This document shows positions 11,601 to 23,325 of a DNA stretch of 64,000 bases, one piece after another (within the stretch, counting starts at the first letter, position 1; each line of letters starts with the position of its first letter). Both the position numbers and the translations under genes were made by a program. The notes beneath the pieces were generated by a model. That model had not been told where the DNA came from. It saw only the letters and a list, made by a program, of their open reading frames with translations, and searched no databases. This stretch comes from Lineus longissimus (taxonomy: Eukaryota > Nemertea > Pilidiophora > Heteronemertea > Lineidae). The stretch covers positions 13,356,953-13,420,952 of the forward strand of contig NC_088324.1 in NCBI RefSeq assembly GCF_910592395.1, written 5' to 3'.

Positions 11601-14600
11601 ATAGGTTTTCCTCTGAGCTGCTTTGCAAAGATATGTTTTATTGAACCCCTAACCAAGCAACTAAGAAGCTTTATTTTCAAGTTTATTTCACTCGAACTCT
11701 GTCAAAAGACCTGTACTTTTTCTATGCAGAAATGTACTTTATTACACGTTTGAATTCAGCCTACATTTCTTGATATGAATTTTATACATTATCCAAATAT
11801 ATCCTTTGATCATAAACATGTTCAGAATTTCAGCAACAAAGTGTTTTAATGCTGGAATAATATACACAATGAAACGCAATGTGTACAAATAACTGTTGTG
11901 GGATTATTAGAAAGATCGATTTAACAGAGAGTGGTATAGGCAAAAAAGATTAGAATTCAGATTATAGTGGGCCCAAGAGTACAGAAAATACATGCTGATC
12001 AATGTCCGGTTTAAGTGATCACAATTTGATGGCAGACAGAAAAACGGTTTCAGGTTTATCAAGTTTCCCCTTTAACTTTTGGTTCACTACACCAATTGGA
12101 GATAGCGTCACTGTGTGTGAGCTTGAGCTAATTGCTTGCACTCCCACTGCTCATAAATTTCTTGAACTCATTTTACACTTGAGTCCTCGTGTTAGTTCTT
12201 TAGCCCCAATTGTTTTCTTTGAAACACTATGAATGAGAAAGTGATCAACAAAACTTACTTCAACATTTTTTGAACTGATGCATTGATACTATGCCTATGT
12301 GTCCTGGAGAACAATAATTTGCATAAAATCTTGCCTTTTTCTCTTTTCAGAAATATTACTGGTCGAAGCCAGAGCGACATTTTACTCCACACATCAAACA
12401 TTAAAACTTTGGAAGCTTTAACCCAGATGGCGTCAAAACAGGACCAGGTGATTATTTATGCATCTGATTAGAACAGTAAATTCTTTCCATCTATAGGATA
12501 GATCTTCTTAAAAGCATGAACATTATATCCTCTTATCTGTAACTGTAGTCAGTAACTGTCCAGTCCTGTGTGGCTGTCTTAAGCTGTTTGTTTTTATTAT
12601 TGTTTTGAATACACATATTCTGTTTGTGTACAGTTTCGGATGCATACTGCAATGCCCTCTTCACAGCAACTCTGAAATATAGGCCTACTAGCATTTTCCC
12701 ATGCATCCTGAGCTTCAGGGTCTTCACTTATCAACAAGAACATGTGCAAGGAGAGGAGCATGGGACTGACCCTGGATGTCCACCAGGCTGCTGGAGAGCA
12801 TATTGTATATTTTTTAATAGCGATGCTGATACTTCCACTTCTTTCCACCAGAGGGCAGCCAGTGCACCCTGGGGCAATGTCAGTTCCAGGGCTCACAGAT
12901 TACACCCCGAGGTTGTAAGTCTTATCGTAATCATCCAAGCTTTGCTTTTTAGTTAGAGAAATTCCTTCTCAGGTGCTGACCTAAAATTCTTGTACAAAAT
13001 TAGCATACAAGTCTTTCCTTAGTTTATGAACCTTCTAGAAAAAAGTTATCGAATTGTAAATGTGCCTGTCTTGTCGAGATGTTGCAGAACATTTCTAGTT
13101 TTGTGGAATCAAAATCAGTGTTGTTCCATATCTTGTTAGCAGATGGCATGGTAGTTTAGTCAGGACATAAGACAATCACATTTCCATGTAACAGCAAAGA
13201 GCAGGAATTTCTCGCAATGCCCTTTAATTGCATCACCTCAGGATGAAAAGGTGCAAAAAATGATATCATTTCTTTTTTAAGGCATAGAGATCCCAAAGAG
13301 AGATGAAACCATTTTTGTTGGCATTTCATTTTCTTGAGGTGGATGAAAGTTTAATGATATGTTTTCATTCTACTTCATAGGCGTGTGCATAGGGATTGAG
13401 GTTGGGGGTACAAACAGCCCACATTTCGGGAAAATCTTTCAATTTGACCTTGCAAGGCATCTTTAAAATTCAACAGGAAATTCTCTTATTGTTTTGAAAA
13501 TGCCACTCCCTCGGGCAAAGCAACCTCCCCTCAGATCTCCAGGCTACGTCTATGCACTGTTATTTGCTTTGCTTCGCTTGACTTATGCAGTTCATTTTTG
13601 TTTGGCTTGGAAAAAAAGGTGATTGTCCCCCTGCCTGGAGTGTACCAGGGTCAAAGCATGCCTACTAAAGAGGACTTGGAGTCAGTCATAAGCCAATCAG
13701 GAAGCCTGCTTGGAAACATGTCCACAGTTTGTCTAAATAATGAAGAAGACCACCTCAGGAAGCCTGTTTTGCCAAGTATTAATGATGGAATCTCCCAAGG
13801 TCAAGCTGATGACGTTGACCTTGATGCTGAACAAGGTCTAAAGGGCCAAGGTCAACCATCTCCATGGCTACAGCACTTGTGTGAGAATTTAACACCAGAA
13901 GGAAGAAGAAAATGGCAAAGCTCAAGGAATTCAGAAACGCCAACGTTTTTGAAGTTTTTATCAGAAGTACCAGAAACTGGTGAAGTTATGGAGACTGCAA
14001 CAGAGATTAATGTTGGTGCTGAACTTCAGGGCAATGGAGAAACTCAGTCGGCTCCGAGATATGAAAATTTTCGTGGACGATCTAAAAAACAGAATGTCCC
14101 GGAGGCCCAGGAGAGGTTGAGTTTGTTACAAAAGCAAACCAGGGCATTGGAGAATATTTTGATGCGGCATCGACGGCGGGAAATTCTCCGCGGAAAAGAT
14201 GGGATGCTCGCAATCAAACAAGCACCGAATATAAACTATCCAAAGTTCATGGGATTGAACGCCCTACAACCGACAAGGACGTCAAAATCGCGCCAAGATG
14301 ATAACGCGGCGAAAGTTCGGGAGGCGAAACTAAAGGAGGTCACAGAAATTGTTCTGGTCGAGAACGGAGAAGTGAGCCGATCCAATAGCGTGGACTACAG
14401 TATGTTTCAAACCATGAAGAATGGGCCATCGATAGTGAACGGGGTTAGATTTATCACTTTGTTTGGTTTTTGATTGTGGTTTGCTGCACATTGACATAGT
14501 GACGTTTGCGATTTTGTTTGTTGATATGACATTTTTGCTTGCCGTTTTGCAGGTTTGGTTTGGTATAACATTTTGTGAATTACATTTTATTCGATTGTTT

Positions 14601-14805
14601 GCAGATGACCGTGATTAATTTCCTCTCTATTACTTCTTACCACGCACGCCCACATTAAATTGAATTTTGTTTCCCCTAACCTTGTTTTCACACCTCTCTA
14701 ATTCCCCCACAGGAGGAAAGATGGCGCAAGACCCAAGAATTAGCAAAGGGAGTAATGGTCCGAGAGGTCAAAATGCATCACCGCCGACCACAGCTGAAAT
14801 TTTAA
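8638..14805 (+). CDS. Uncharacterised 689-residue protein
   Basis: I do not recognise this gene. Proposed exons are 8638-9659, 12351-12447, 12852-12914, 13649-14443 and 14713-14805; phases match and the chain closes at 689 residues. The start is fixed by an in-frame TGA immediately before the ATG. The N-terminus is acidic; a conserved-looking aromatic stretch follows (EYFFKHFDEWEHYIDHYRRE, then YSVQPYVWDHMQ, about residues 121-155), then Ser/Arg-rich low complexity, a helical basic segment (AQERLSLLQKQTRALENILM then RHRRRE), and a basic tail EERWRKTQELAKG...HHRRPQLKF. AATAAA 55 nt past the stop supports the end. Exons 1, 2 and 4 are well supported. The exon 4 donor (GGG|GTTAGA) is weak, and GAA|GTGAGC at about 14370 is a possible alternative. 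Divergent pairing with INPP5E only hints at co-expression. Confidence 0.65.
10373..10780. mobile_element. Non-autonomous TIR DNA transposon (about 410 bp)
   Basis: Located in intron 1 of the 8638 gene. The left end reads CTATAAGCTGCGCTTACACC and the reverse complement of the right end reads CTATAGCCGCACTTACACC, giving imperfect terminal inverted repeats. Subterminal repeats of CTTACACCAC and ATTGGTGGTCC/ATTGGTGGACC occur in both orientations. There is no transposase ORF. The GC-richer composition differs from the flanking intron. I could not fix a target-site duplication by eye. Confidence 0.65.
12845..12858 (+). promoter_or_regulatory. CTCF-like core motif over a splice acceptor
   Basis: CCACCAGAGGGCAG matches the conserved CTCF core consensus (CCACYAGRKGGCAG). 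It overlaps the acceptor of exon 3 of the 8638 gene, whose AG is the end of CCACCAG. A chance match is possible because part of it is coding and splice sequence. Confidence 0.3.
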
Positions 14806-14859
14806 CGATTGAAACACATTTTTCGGTTCATGGTGCTAGTCTCTTCTTTTATTGGTAGG

Positions 14860-14865
14860 AATAAA
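14860..14865 (+). terminator. Polyadenylation signal of the 8638 gene
   Basis: AATAAA lies 55 nt downstream of the proposed TAA stop (14803-14805). This supports a terminal exon at 14713 rather than continuation into the exon-like sequence near 17.5 kb. Confidence 0.5.
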
Positions 14866-17529
14866 TATGTCATATAGTATGATAATTCATTTATAAGCCT
14901 TTGAACCCTGCCTCCTCCAGCCCCTCTGTTCCTGTTCTAAAGATCCTCCCTAGCACTGCCTGCTGTCATATTCCTTGATCCTGTCAATCTATGATATAAA
15001 GTTGCTGAACTGGAAAAACCGTAAAAGATTCAACCTGAAAATAAACAGCGTTCGACTTTTGATTGGACTTTGTATAAAAAAGGCAATTTTTGAGTGGCAA
15101 AATTTCCTTTTTCCCAGCAAAATGCATCTCTATACCTTTGACTAGTGGTCGGCAGAAAACCTATTCTTGAATATTGAAAGTGAATCACCTCTAGGCTATT
15201 CATTGACAGGGTTCAAAGGATCCCAGATTCATTACTAATATCAAAACAAAATTCGTAACAGTTTAAGTTTATTCATCAGCAATAATTATCAAGTGTTATT
15301 TTGTCCAAGGTTGCACATAACCCTTTGGCCATCAGTTGCACTTTCTATGTATGTCTGTTTTAACTTTTGAGTACCTTACCCTTGGACTGTATATTCCTTC
15401 TCCTTTCAGTAATGTGAAATTGTCTCCTTGATAACATTTAAATATCATGTAAATGAACCCAATATTTAAGGGCGGTGTATAGGCAGGAGTCAGAGTGTCC
15501 AATTTTAGGTCTATGTGTAACAAATATACACAATGGGAACTGAATCTGCTTATGAACTTAAAGTTTTTCATATACAGTATATAGTATTCTAGTGCTGTGA
15601 GGTAGTAGAGACACCTAATGGTAACTTCGTATTACCTTATCTGACCCACTCAACTCTTGCCTATAGTCTTCCTTTAACTGTCCTATCCGCGGCCTTACGA
15701 ATCCATCCCAATGAAGTGGTGTCACTAATCTTCAGATGTCAATAAGAGTGTTATCCAAATGTTAACGTATAATTCCATCAAGCCGATATACTTGGTTTCT
15801 GACAAGAACAGGAGTTGGCACCACTGTTCTGCTCAACCATTTCCCTTCTCAACCCAAGAGGGCCCCACCAAACCAATATAGTTCCTGCCAAATGTCTTAT
15901 TTGACTTCTATAATGATCATTTAGCAAATGCCTTAGATCTTAGAACAAATCACTTTAGATCCATTACAGAATTTTCACACGTTATTTGCACTGGCTTCGT
16001 TCTGCATTGTTAAGAAAATTAGCTTTGCTATTTACAAAATGTTGAACAATTTGAACAAAGTGTGGATATTGGTGTGAAAAATATCAATTTTTGTGCCAGT
16101 TAAAGCTAGTTTGGTGCACTTTACATTGCCATATCGTTGCTAGACAGCGTGTGTAGCACTTTGGGTCTGACGGATAGGCATATCCTGGTTTGACAGGGGA
16201 CATTTTTTTGGTATGTATTTTCACCTTATGTACTGTATGTCCATATCACATTGGTCCACATGTTTCTATCAAGTAAATCTTTAATCGTAAACTGGATTCC
16301 AATATCAGTTTCATAATTACTATTATTGTGCACCATTGGACAACTTGCTGTCACCATCACATTACACTGTCTTTCCTCATTGAATGAGTTCAATGGTTAT
16401 CGGTCAACCATTTTAGATATCTGGCTCAAATTAAAATTTGGAAACCGGTCTTAGATTTGCGTATCTAGAGTATGTGGTCTTGTTGTGGGACAAACGTCAA
16501 AATCTTTATAAAAATAATTGACAGTTTTTGTGTAATCAGTTGTTCAATTGAACCTCTGGGGGTTAGTTAGCTGAACAAAAAGTCCTCTCACCTTATACTT
16601 TTGGGAGAGTGCATACTGAGAGTCTAATGTTGCCCAAATCTTTGTTTTCAAGATGGGTCTTTGGGTATCTTGTTCAATAAAGTTTTCTTTGAAAGGACGT
16701 GTCTCGACTTAAAACAAAAAAAAAGACAAATATACCGAAGTATGATTCCTGCCTTACTTTTTGCAAGTGTGTTAAACTCAGGCTAAGGCTTACTCAACAA
16801 ATATGCCTCCCTGCTGACTAAATTCATTACCCAGTATCAAAGTAAAGGTTTAAAGTTAAGTCCATATTTTTTTCGTCTGAAGAAGGCATAGTAAGTTCAT
16901 ATTCATATAGTGTTTCAGGGCGGTACATGTATTAGGCGGTACAACTATTAGTCAAATCTGATAGGAGTGCTTTCGATTACTTGTTGGACAAGTTTCTAAC
17001 CAATGTTTCTCTCTTCTTATGGTAAGGCTTCTTTCTCTCTCTCTCTGTTTCTCTGCACAAACTTGACCTTGAAACTTTTTTGAAAAGTTTCCGTGAATTG
17101 AATTTGGAAAATTAATTTGGAAATGTGTTATGCATTGTCATTTCCTTCTTCTAATCTATGCCATCTTTTTCAGAGGGAGGGTATGCTGTCTTTTTGATTG
17201 TTACCCTTTCCCTGTCTCCTTCTTTGTTACCCTTTCACCATCCATTGCACATCCTTTAAACTGGGTCGTTAGCAATAAGTAAACAGGGACTGATAAACTC
17301 AGGACTGCCATGTGAAAGGCACATAGCTTTATCACAAGAACACCAAGTTTTGTTCACAGCAAGTCACTTTGAAGTCGTAGCTAAGATGGCTTAATTGGCA
17401 TGTGACATGACTATACCCGAGGAAGGTCTCACAAGTTCACAGTGGTTATTTAGATGGCATCAAGTAATTTACACACAGTGTTGCCTTCTTGTCTCATCAT
17501 GTTGCTTATGAAATTACTTTTCTTTTCAG
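14866..17529. other. Intergenic or intronic sequence
   Basis: AT-rich sequence with no convincing exon. A CT-rich simple stretch lies at about 17029-17055. Small ORFs here show no recognisable protein. Confidence 0.4.
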
Positions 17530-17640
17530 ATGTGGTTTGACTCTAGCGGACGAGCTTATGTTAGTTTGGCAACAAGATATGACCCAATCAGAAAATAGCC
17601 TTGTTTCGTCCTCCCAGATGAAAAAGCTGGTTCTTTTTCG
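17530..17640 (+). other. Exon-like segment with strong splice sites
   Basis: A 111-nt segment is bounded by TCTTTTCAG and CG|GTAAGTT, both good splice signals. One frame is fully open and reads GLTLADELMLVWQQDMTQ then SENSLVSSSQMKK, entered in phase 2. A second frame gives MWFDSSGRAYVSLATRYD and stops at a TAG. It could be a 5' exon of the 20497 gene or an alternative end of the 8638 gene. Joining it to the 20478 acceptor gives a stop after four codons, so it is not simply the upstream coding exon of that ORF. Confidence 0.35.
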
Positions 17641-20496
17641 GTAAGTTGGATCTTCTCATATCCACCGGTTCCTTTTAATCTTGTATCAATGGTCAGCCAT
17701 CTTGAAGCTTTGAGGGACAACGTTGTGCCACGCTGTCAACTTAAAAACAATGTAATGTTTACCTGGCATTGACTGCATGATAGACATGAAACAGTACTGA
17801 GTGTTCTTTGAAAAAAGAGTAGATTTGTTGCTTCCGATGTCTTATTTTGACATTTTAGGATTAAAGCCTTGGGGCCTTTATGGTTTGTTGACTTCATAGC
17901 CATAATGTGTTCAAGGGAAGACCACACACTGAAAAAGTGTACCAATTCAATCTAATTGTTTATATTTAATGGCATAAAAGAAACATATAAATGGTCCTCA
18001 AAAGTTTAATCTGTTTTAGTAGAAATGACAATAACTTCAGGCGTTTTAGATTAGCATGATTTGTACATAATGTTCACACCAATCCACACAGTTGTTTATT
18101 GTTTGTGTTGGTGGAATGATTCAAGTTAGGGTAGTTTTATGGCATGTGTGGTAACCCCAAATATATTGAGTTTTGAGTTATTCATTTTGGCTAACTTGAT
18201 GTCCACGAGTCAACCCCAACCTCCGCTGTTCTTTAATTTGCCATCTCTCAGAGCTAAAAAACACTTTGTATGACCCCCATCTACACAGCAGAGTAAGGGA
18301 CTCATACCTCCTCGGTCTTTAACACAAGAAAATATAGAGGTTGCCCAACATCTCGAGTCCCTCCCTAATTCTTGTTGCACTTGCAACCACCACCGCAACC
18401 AAAAATCATTTGTTTGCAGGGCTTAAGGTCACAACCAAGATCTGACATGATTTGCCCCCTGCAGGTTGTATTGATTTTGCCATTTCATATTTTGATAGGT
18501 ACTGAGTATTAAAGTAGTACTGTTTGTCGTGACACACGCCATGCATCAAAAGTTCGCCAAATACCCCAGTGCGAAAACCGTCAATAACTTACTACAATAT
18601 TATCACTGCCACATTCTCTATCCAATTGCATTGTGGGTATTGCCGTGACTATTAAATGTTTCGAAGACAATATCAGTGCTTAGTCTAGCCTTGTTGGAGA
18701 ATTTAGTCGGATTAGAGACTTATAATAAGCGACGTGTGTATTGATCATATTTTGGATGTAGAAATCTGTAGGTATTTTTTTCTTCTATTCAGTTTGTTTT
18801 GGTTTTTGTATAATGCTCATATTGGATATATTTCTATTGTATTGTGTGTTCTTATCGATAATTCTTCACTTAAGCATATCAAGGGGAACACAAATTATCG
18901 TCTTGTTCAGTTGATGCTGCAGGCAAACATTTCAAAACTACCTCAAATCCTATTGCACACAAAAGGGCTTTCCATTCTTGCATGATAAATTAACTGCAGC
19001 ATTTATCATTATAGCTGAACTGTCACAAACACTTGTTATTTCCAATTCTTTTTGTTATCATAAAAAATGTTATTTTGAATTGAGACAACTAAACTACTGT
19101 CAACTCCAAAATATTTGTAGCCTTTTTTTCATAATTTTGTGAAAATTCAACTTTTGCATACTTTGATTTAGCATTTTGACAACCCTGTAACAGTAATTTC
19201 AAGTAAAGATACCTCTTTTGCGGCCGTACCTTTCTTCATTTACAGCATTGTTGGCATGGTTATGCCAGGCTTGAAGGGTTGGTTAACTGGCTCAAGCACC
19301 TGAGTGACACTCTGAAACAAACCTCCCTGGCATCTTTTTCATATCACCGCGCCAGCAGGAAGCCACCTTTCTCGCTCACCACCGCAACCAGTCACACATC
19401 TTTCATCAACCATTTCCAATATCCTTCAAGCTTGTCAAATTGCAGTCACATAATGAAAAGTATGAGAACCAATATAATCTAATTTAGTTCTAGACAGGTT
19501 TATTACACTGGAGCACATAAACCCGGGAACTTAATCAAAAGTTAATTTCTCAATTTCACCATGTTAGTTAGTTTAGTAGGTATGGTAGAAGGCGGAACAG
19601 TGGCAGCATTAGAGGGACTATAAGCAGGACCTAGCAGGTCAAATTGGTAGTCTTCATGTGACTTATGCACAATACACCAGAGGTTTGGTTGTATTTGATT
19701 TTGATCTACCTGGCTCGCTTGTCTCCCTTTAAGGCAAATTACAGCCTGGACACAGGTCGGAGCTTCAGCTGAAGGTCATGGGTTAATACATTCTGTGACA
19801 CTTAGTTCTTTCCCATTAGAGTTCAAAGGTTAAGTTAGCACTTTGGAAGACTCTGGGATGAGGAAGCCCTTTGAGGGAGGACGTGTTCATTGAAAGCGCT
19901 TTATGAGAATTGAACTTTTTTTACCACCACAACCAATTCTAAATGGTATTAACAGTATTGTTTGTTTACACTCTTTGTGGATTAATATTTCAAGTGGCAA
20001 TAAATGGCCATCATTAGGGTGCATGTTTGATTACCTGATTGAGCTCTATGAATCTATTATGAACATTATACATGCACATGTGAAAAACAGCTCATACAAA
20101 ACAAAGGAACTTGGTTCAGGAAATGCTTTAACAAGAGGTCCAAGTGACTGTCACTCAGCTGTGACACATTTTTTTATGGCAATTGTAGTATTGCAGCTTG
20201 CAACTTTTGTCATCTAGCGTCAAGTGTGTTGCCATGTCATAAAGTTAATTACATGGGTCAGTTCCTCTATTGGCACAAGAGACATACAAGCATCAGCTGA
20301 ACTGATTAATTTACAACAGTAGTGTCAGGACTTAATGCCAACGTAACTGCTAATTGAGCAACCAACTCCTGATGTGCACAGAAAATCACAAACCAAAGCT
20401 CTCTCTGGCCTTCTCCCGTCAGTTAGCATGAATCCTTTGGCAAGTCACTTAACCTTGCAGTTTCCTTATCTTTTCAGTATCTCCTTGTGAGACCTG
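17641..20496. other. Upstream region of the 20497 ORF
   Basis: Mostly AT-rich sequence without a supported coding exon. A splice-acceptor-like site at 19245/19246 is followed by an ORF in one frame (to about 19482) with no recognisable content. The stretch near 19870-19900 (AAAGCGCTTTATGAGAATTG) resembles the 3' tail of SINEs. Confidence 0.35.
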
Positions 20497-21291
20497 ATGT
20501 CGAAAGTGAACGACACGACATGGCGCGATATGATCACTGCTCTACGAACCCTGCCCAAGCCAGTTGTTCCTACCCCAAGAGGTAGCGCTGCAAAATTGAA
20601 CAAGCCTGGTGACCTCACTGATGTACGACCAAGTTTCCGAGACAACAAATACATTCTTGCAAGTTTAAAACAATCGAAAAGTTCCCCAATGTGTGCTACC
20701 TCCAATGTTACTCCAAACAGTCGAATGCCTTCTGGCATGTTCACGGATTTATTCAATCAAAATTTATCAGTTAATCAAAAATATGATCACTATTTAGCTA
20801 ATATTGATGCAGACGATCTTGAGGAAGCTGCACCAAAAAGTGCTGCTACTAAAAAGGATTTCTTGGCATCAAAAAAGGACCTATCAGACTCAAGTGCCAG
20901 TTTGAGATCAAAACGTTACCGAGATGTAAACTCTGGTGGGAAAAGTGGACGACCGAATTCAGGAAAGAAAAGTCATAAGGATGTTACGTCCGACAGGCTT
21001 CGAGATTCCCTTATTGGGGAAGATAGTTATGAGGATTTGCAGAATGCTAGTTTAGAATTCCGACACCGGATGTCGCCGGGGTCAAGGCCAAATCAACCAA
21101 AGGTCTCTTTCAAGGAGGAATTAAAGGTGAAGTTTTTAAATGATGAGGGGCGTGTTAAGAGCAAACCGAGACATTTAGAGTCGCCTGATCACGATCGCAT
21201 TAACAGTTCAGCGTCGACAAGATCGGCTGACAAAAACGTGCATTTTAGAAAGGAGAGAACTGATCAGAGTCAAGTGCCATCGTCTCGGTAG
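20497..21291 (+). CDS. Uncharacterised basic, Ser-rich protein (264 aa)
   Basis: Not recognised. The exon appears to begin after TTTTCAG at 20478, but the frame has a TGA at 20488-20490, so the ATG at 20497 (MSKVNDTTWRDMITALRTLP) is taken as the start and anything upstream is 5' UTR. The reading frame is open for 264 codons. A less charged N-terminal part (LRTLPKPVVPTPRGSAAKL, then ILASLKQSKSSP, and LSVNQKYDHYLANIDADDLE) is followed by a Lys/Arg/Ser-rich tail (KVSFKEELKVKFLNDEGR). AATAAA at 21419 supports the end. It could instead be the 3' part of the upstream 8638 gene through a splice that avoids the TGA; transcript evidence would decide. Confidence 0.55.
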   Translation: MSKVNDTTWRDMITALRTLPKPVVPTPRGSAAKLNKPGDLTDVRPSFRDNKYILASLKQSKSSPMCATSNVTPNSRMPSGMFTDLFNQNLSVNQKYDHYLANIDADDLEEAAPKSAATKKDFLASKKDLSDSSASLRSKRYRDVNSGGKSGRPNSGKKSHKDVTSDRLRDSLIGEDSYEDLQNASLEFRHRMSPGSRPNQPKVSFKEELKVKFLNDEGRVKSKPRHLESPDHDRINSSASTRSADKNVHFRKERTDQSQVPSSR

Positions 21292-21418
21292 CAGGCTTTT
21301 GGTCCTGGCTGATTTCACAGTAGGGGCAGTGAAGAGTGGGCTATATCAGAAGAAAGTAATTTTGTTCTATGTTTGTGATCATGATGCGGCATATCTTATG
21401 ATTTTTAATTTATAAATG

Positions 21419-21424
21419 AATAAA
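21419..21424 (+). terminator. Polyadenylation signal after the 20497 ORF
   Basis: AATAAA 128 nt downstream of the TAG stop, in AT-rich sequence. Confidence 0.5.
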
Positions 21425-22137
21425 AGTATGAATATATTATAAAGTATGATGACACTTACTGGTGGTTCCTTCTGGTGCATAAAGGTCCTCAAGGATCTTC
21501 CTCCGACTCCTTACAACAGTCTTGTGCCGCTGCCTCAATTTGCCCCGATGACAGCTGCAGAGATTTCATCTCATTCTCCAAGGATCATCTCCATGTGCTG
21601 CGGGATCTGTCTGGACGTCGCCACTCTTGTGGGTTCAATCTGAGAGCCTGCCTTACTATACTGGTTGCGAGCTTTAGTCATCACCACTTTCTAAAAGTGA
21701 TGCTTGTGTCATATATATAGTCTTTACTTGTGGTTTTGTTCATACGAATCCAACTGAAGTCTGACCCCTGGATCAATGTCTAATGAATGATGGTCCAAGT
21801 GCAATCAACCACTAAGACAACAGACTGAGATAGCACTGTCTCTGCTGTTGGAAGGTTGTGACATTGTCTCATATCTTTTTCTAGTATGACCGACCTGGTC
21901 CTAGCCATGTATATTGGAATTCTGGACAACATATCCTTTCAAATAAGAGATATATATAAATATTATAGAGCGACGGTAAAATACACAGGCCCGTTGCGGT
22001 TGTACAAGGGAAAACCTTTCTGGGCCACCCTGTAGACGTTTGTGAGTTTGCTCATCGATGATTTTGACAGGATCTACGCTGGCGCCATCTGAGCGGAAAA
22101 AAGGGGAACTACGCAATAAGTTACCCGTTTCAGGGGG

Positions 22138-22310
22138 CCGGTGTAAAAGAAGAAAATGTCCCCCTGGAAAAAGTGTCCGGCCCTATTGTATTCCGCTATC
22201 TGGTTCTATAGAGGCCATGACCGCCAATAGCTCGGAGATTAAAGCGCATAATAGAATCCATTGTTTCCCGGACATTCTATCCCAGGACATTTTAAACTTC
22301 TACACCGGGT
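22138..22310 (+). repeat. Dispersed repeat, copy 1
   Basis: Shares a colinear, diverged block with 42670-42845 on the same strand. The common core is GAAAATGTCCCCCTGGAAAA, then GGTTCTATAG, TATAGAGGCCA, and a GACATTTTAAACTTCTA / GACGTTTTAAATTTCTA end. There is no coding potential; probably an old transposon fragment. Confidence 0.6.
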
Positions 22311-22955
22311 CGAGTTATTCCATGAACCCCAAACATGGTGCTGACAATCGTTGCCGATCACAGCTTATCTCTATCCAATCAGTGGCAGGGGTCATTGCGC
22401 ACGGGTATATGATTGAACGGATGTCTGTACGGATGGGGATCCTCTCAGACAGCATACTTGATTACATAGTAAATAGTACTATGTTTATTAAAATACTTTT
22501 TTCGAAGCTGATCTGGAAGCTGGTGTCTTAAGGGACAGATTTACCACTCGTTGTACCAGCCGGGCAAATTTCACCAGCGGACACTAATGTCTGTGAGACC
22601 CTTATTCCTGTTACACCGTCGTCCGTCCTGTCCTGACACCTACCAGGATTTTGTCGAACCAAATTTCACGCATTGCTAACTGCACAAGTACCATGTCAAT
22701 TTTTACTCGTGCATTTTTCGAATTTTTTCCTTCAAAAGTTGCCAATATCTCCAGCTATGAGACGATTTTTCAAACTTAGAACAATTAGACAGAAGAAGAG
22801 ATTCGTAGTAGTCTTTACAAGCACCTGTCTATGTATATATTTTAGCAAACCAATCTATGATATCATCATTTGTCCGGTGTACGAGCTGTACAAAAGCTTC
22901 CAGCCAAAAAATGAAGGTGATTTTCAGTTCCAATCCATGGCATTCTTCAGCGTGT

Positions 22956-22978
22956 ATCATCATCATCATCATCATCAT
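22956..22978 (+). repeat. ATC microsatellite
   Basis: About seven and a half uninterrupted ATC units upstream of FBXO38. Confidence 0.9.
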
Positions 22979-23325
22979 GATCAATCTTTCAATGGCATCA
23001 TGGCCTAGGTATGGGCCTTTGTCATGTAACTTGGCTGATGGCGCATGGGGTCAGCCATAAGTCAGTGCGGAGAGAGTATTAAACTAGTATTACTTGACGA
23101 GGGGCAAGATCCATGCAAAACCAGCAATAAAATTCATTCTGTGGTTAGCAATTGCATGTCTAATAGTTGATTTTGGAATTCAGTTGCGCAATTTCCCGCA
23201 TATCAATTTATTTGCAGCTATTGCCCAAGGAGAGGGAGGTGCTGTAAGTGGTGACAAAGCAAAGGCATCGAAGACGCTGGTAGAATCCGTTCTGCAGGAG
23301 AAAATAACAGCAGCAACGATTAGCA

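Larger units (their letters stand above)
21425..23325. other. Intergenic region and FBXO38 upstream sequence
   Basis: I see no recognisable coding exon. It holds a dispersed repeat (22138-22310), a short ATC microsatellite and the presumed FBXO38 promoter and 5' UTR. Several small ORFs (for example 22058-22531) overlap the repeat and carry no family signature. Confidence 0.45.

Noticed and set aside
19246-19482. Terminal exon with HCWHGYARLEGLVNWLKHL
   Set aside because: Phase from the 17640 donor does not enter this frame, and other frames stop quickly; there is no polyadenylation signal or homology.
22058-22531. 157-codon ORF
   Set aside because: Overlaps the dispersed repeat, has no family signature or splice support.
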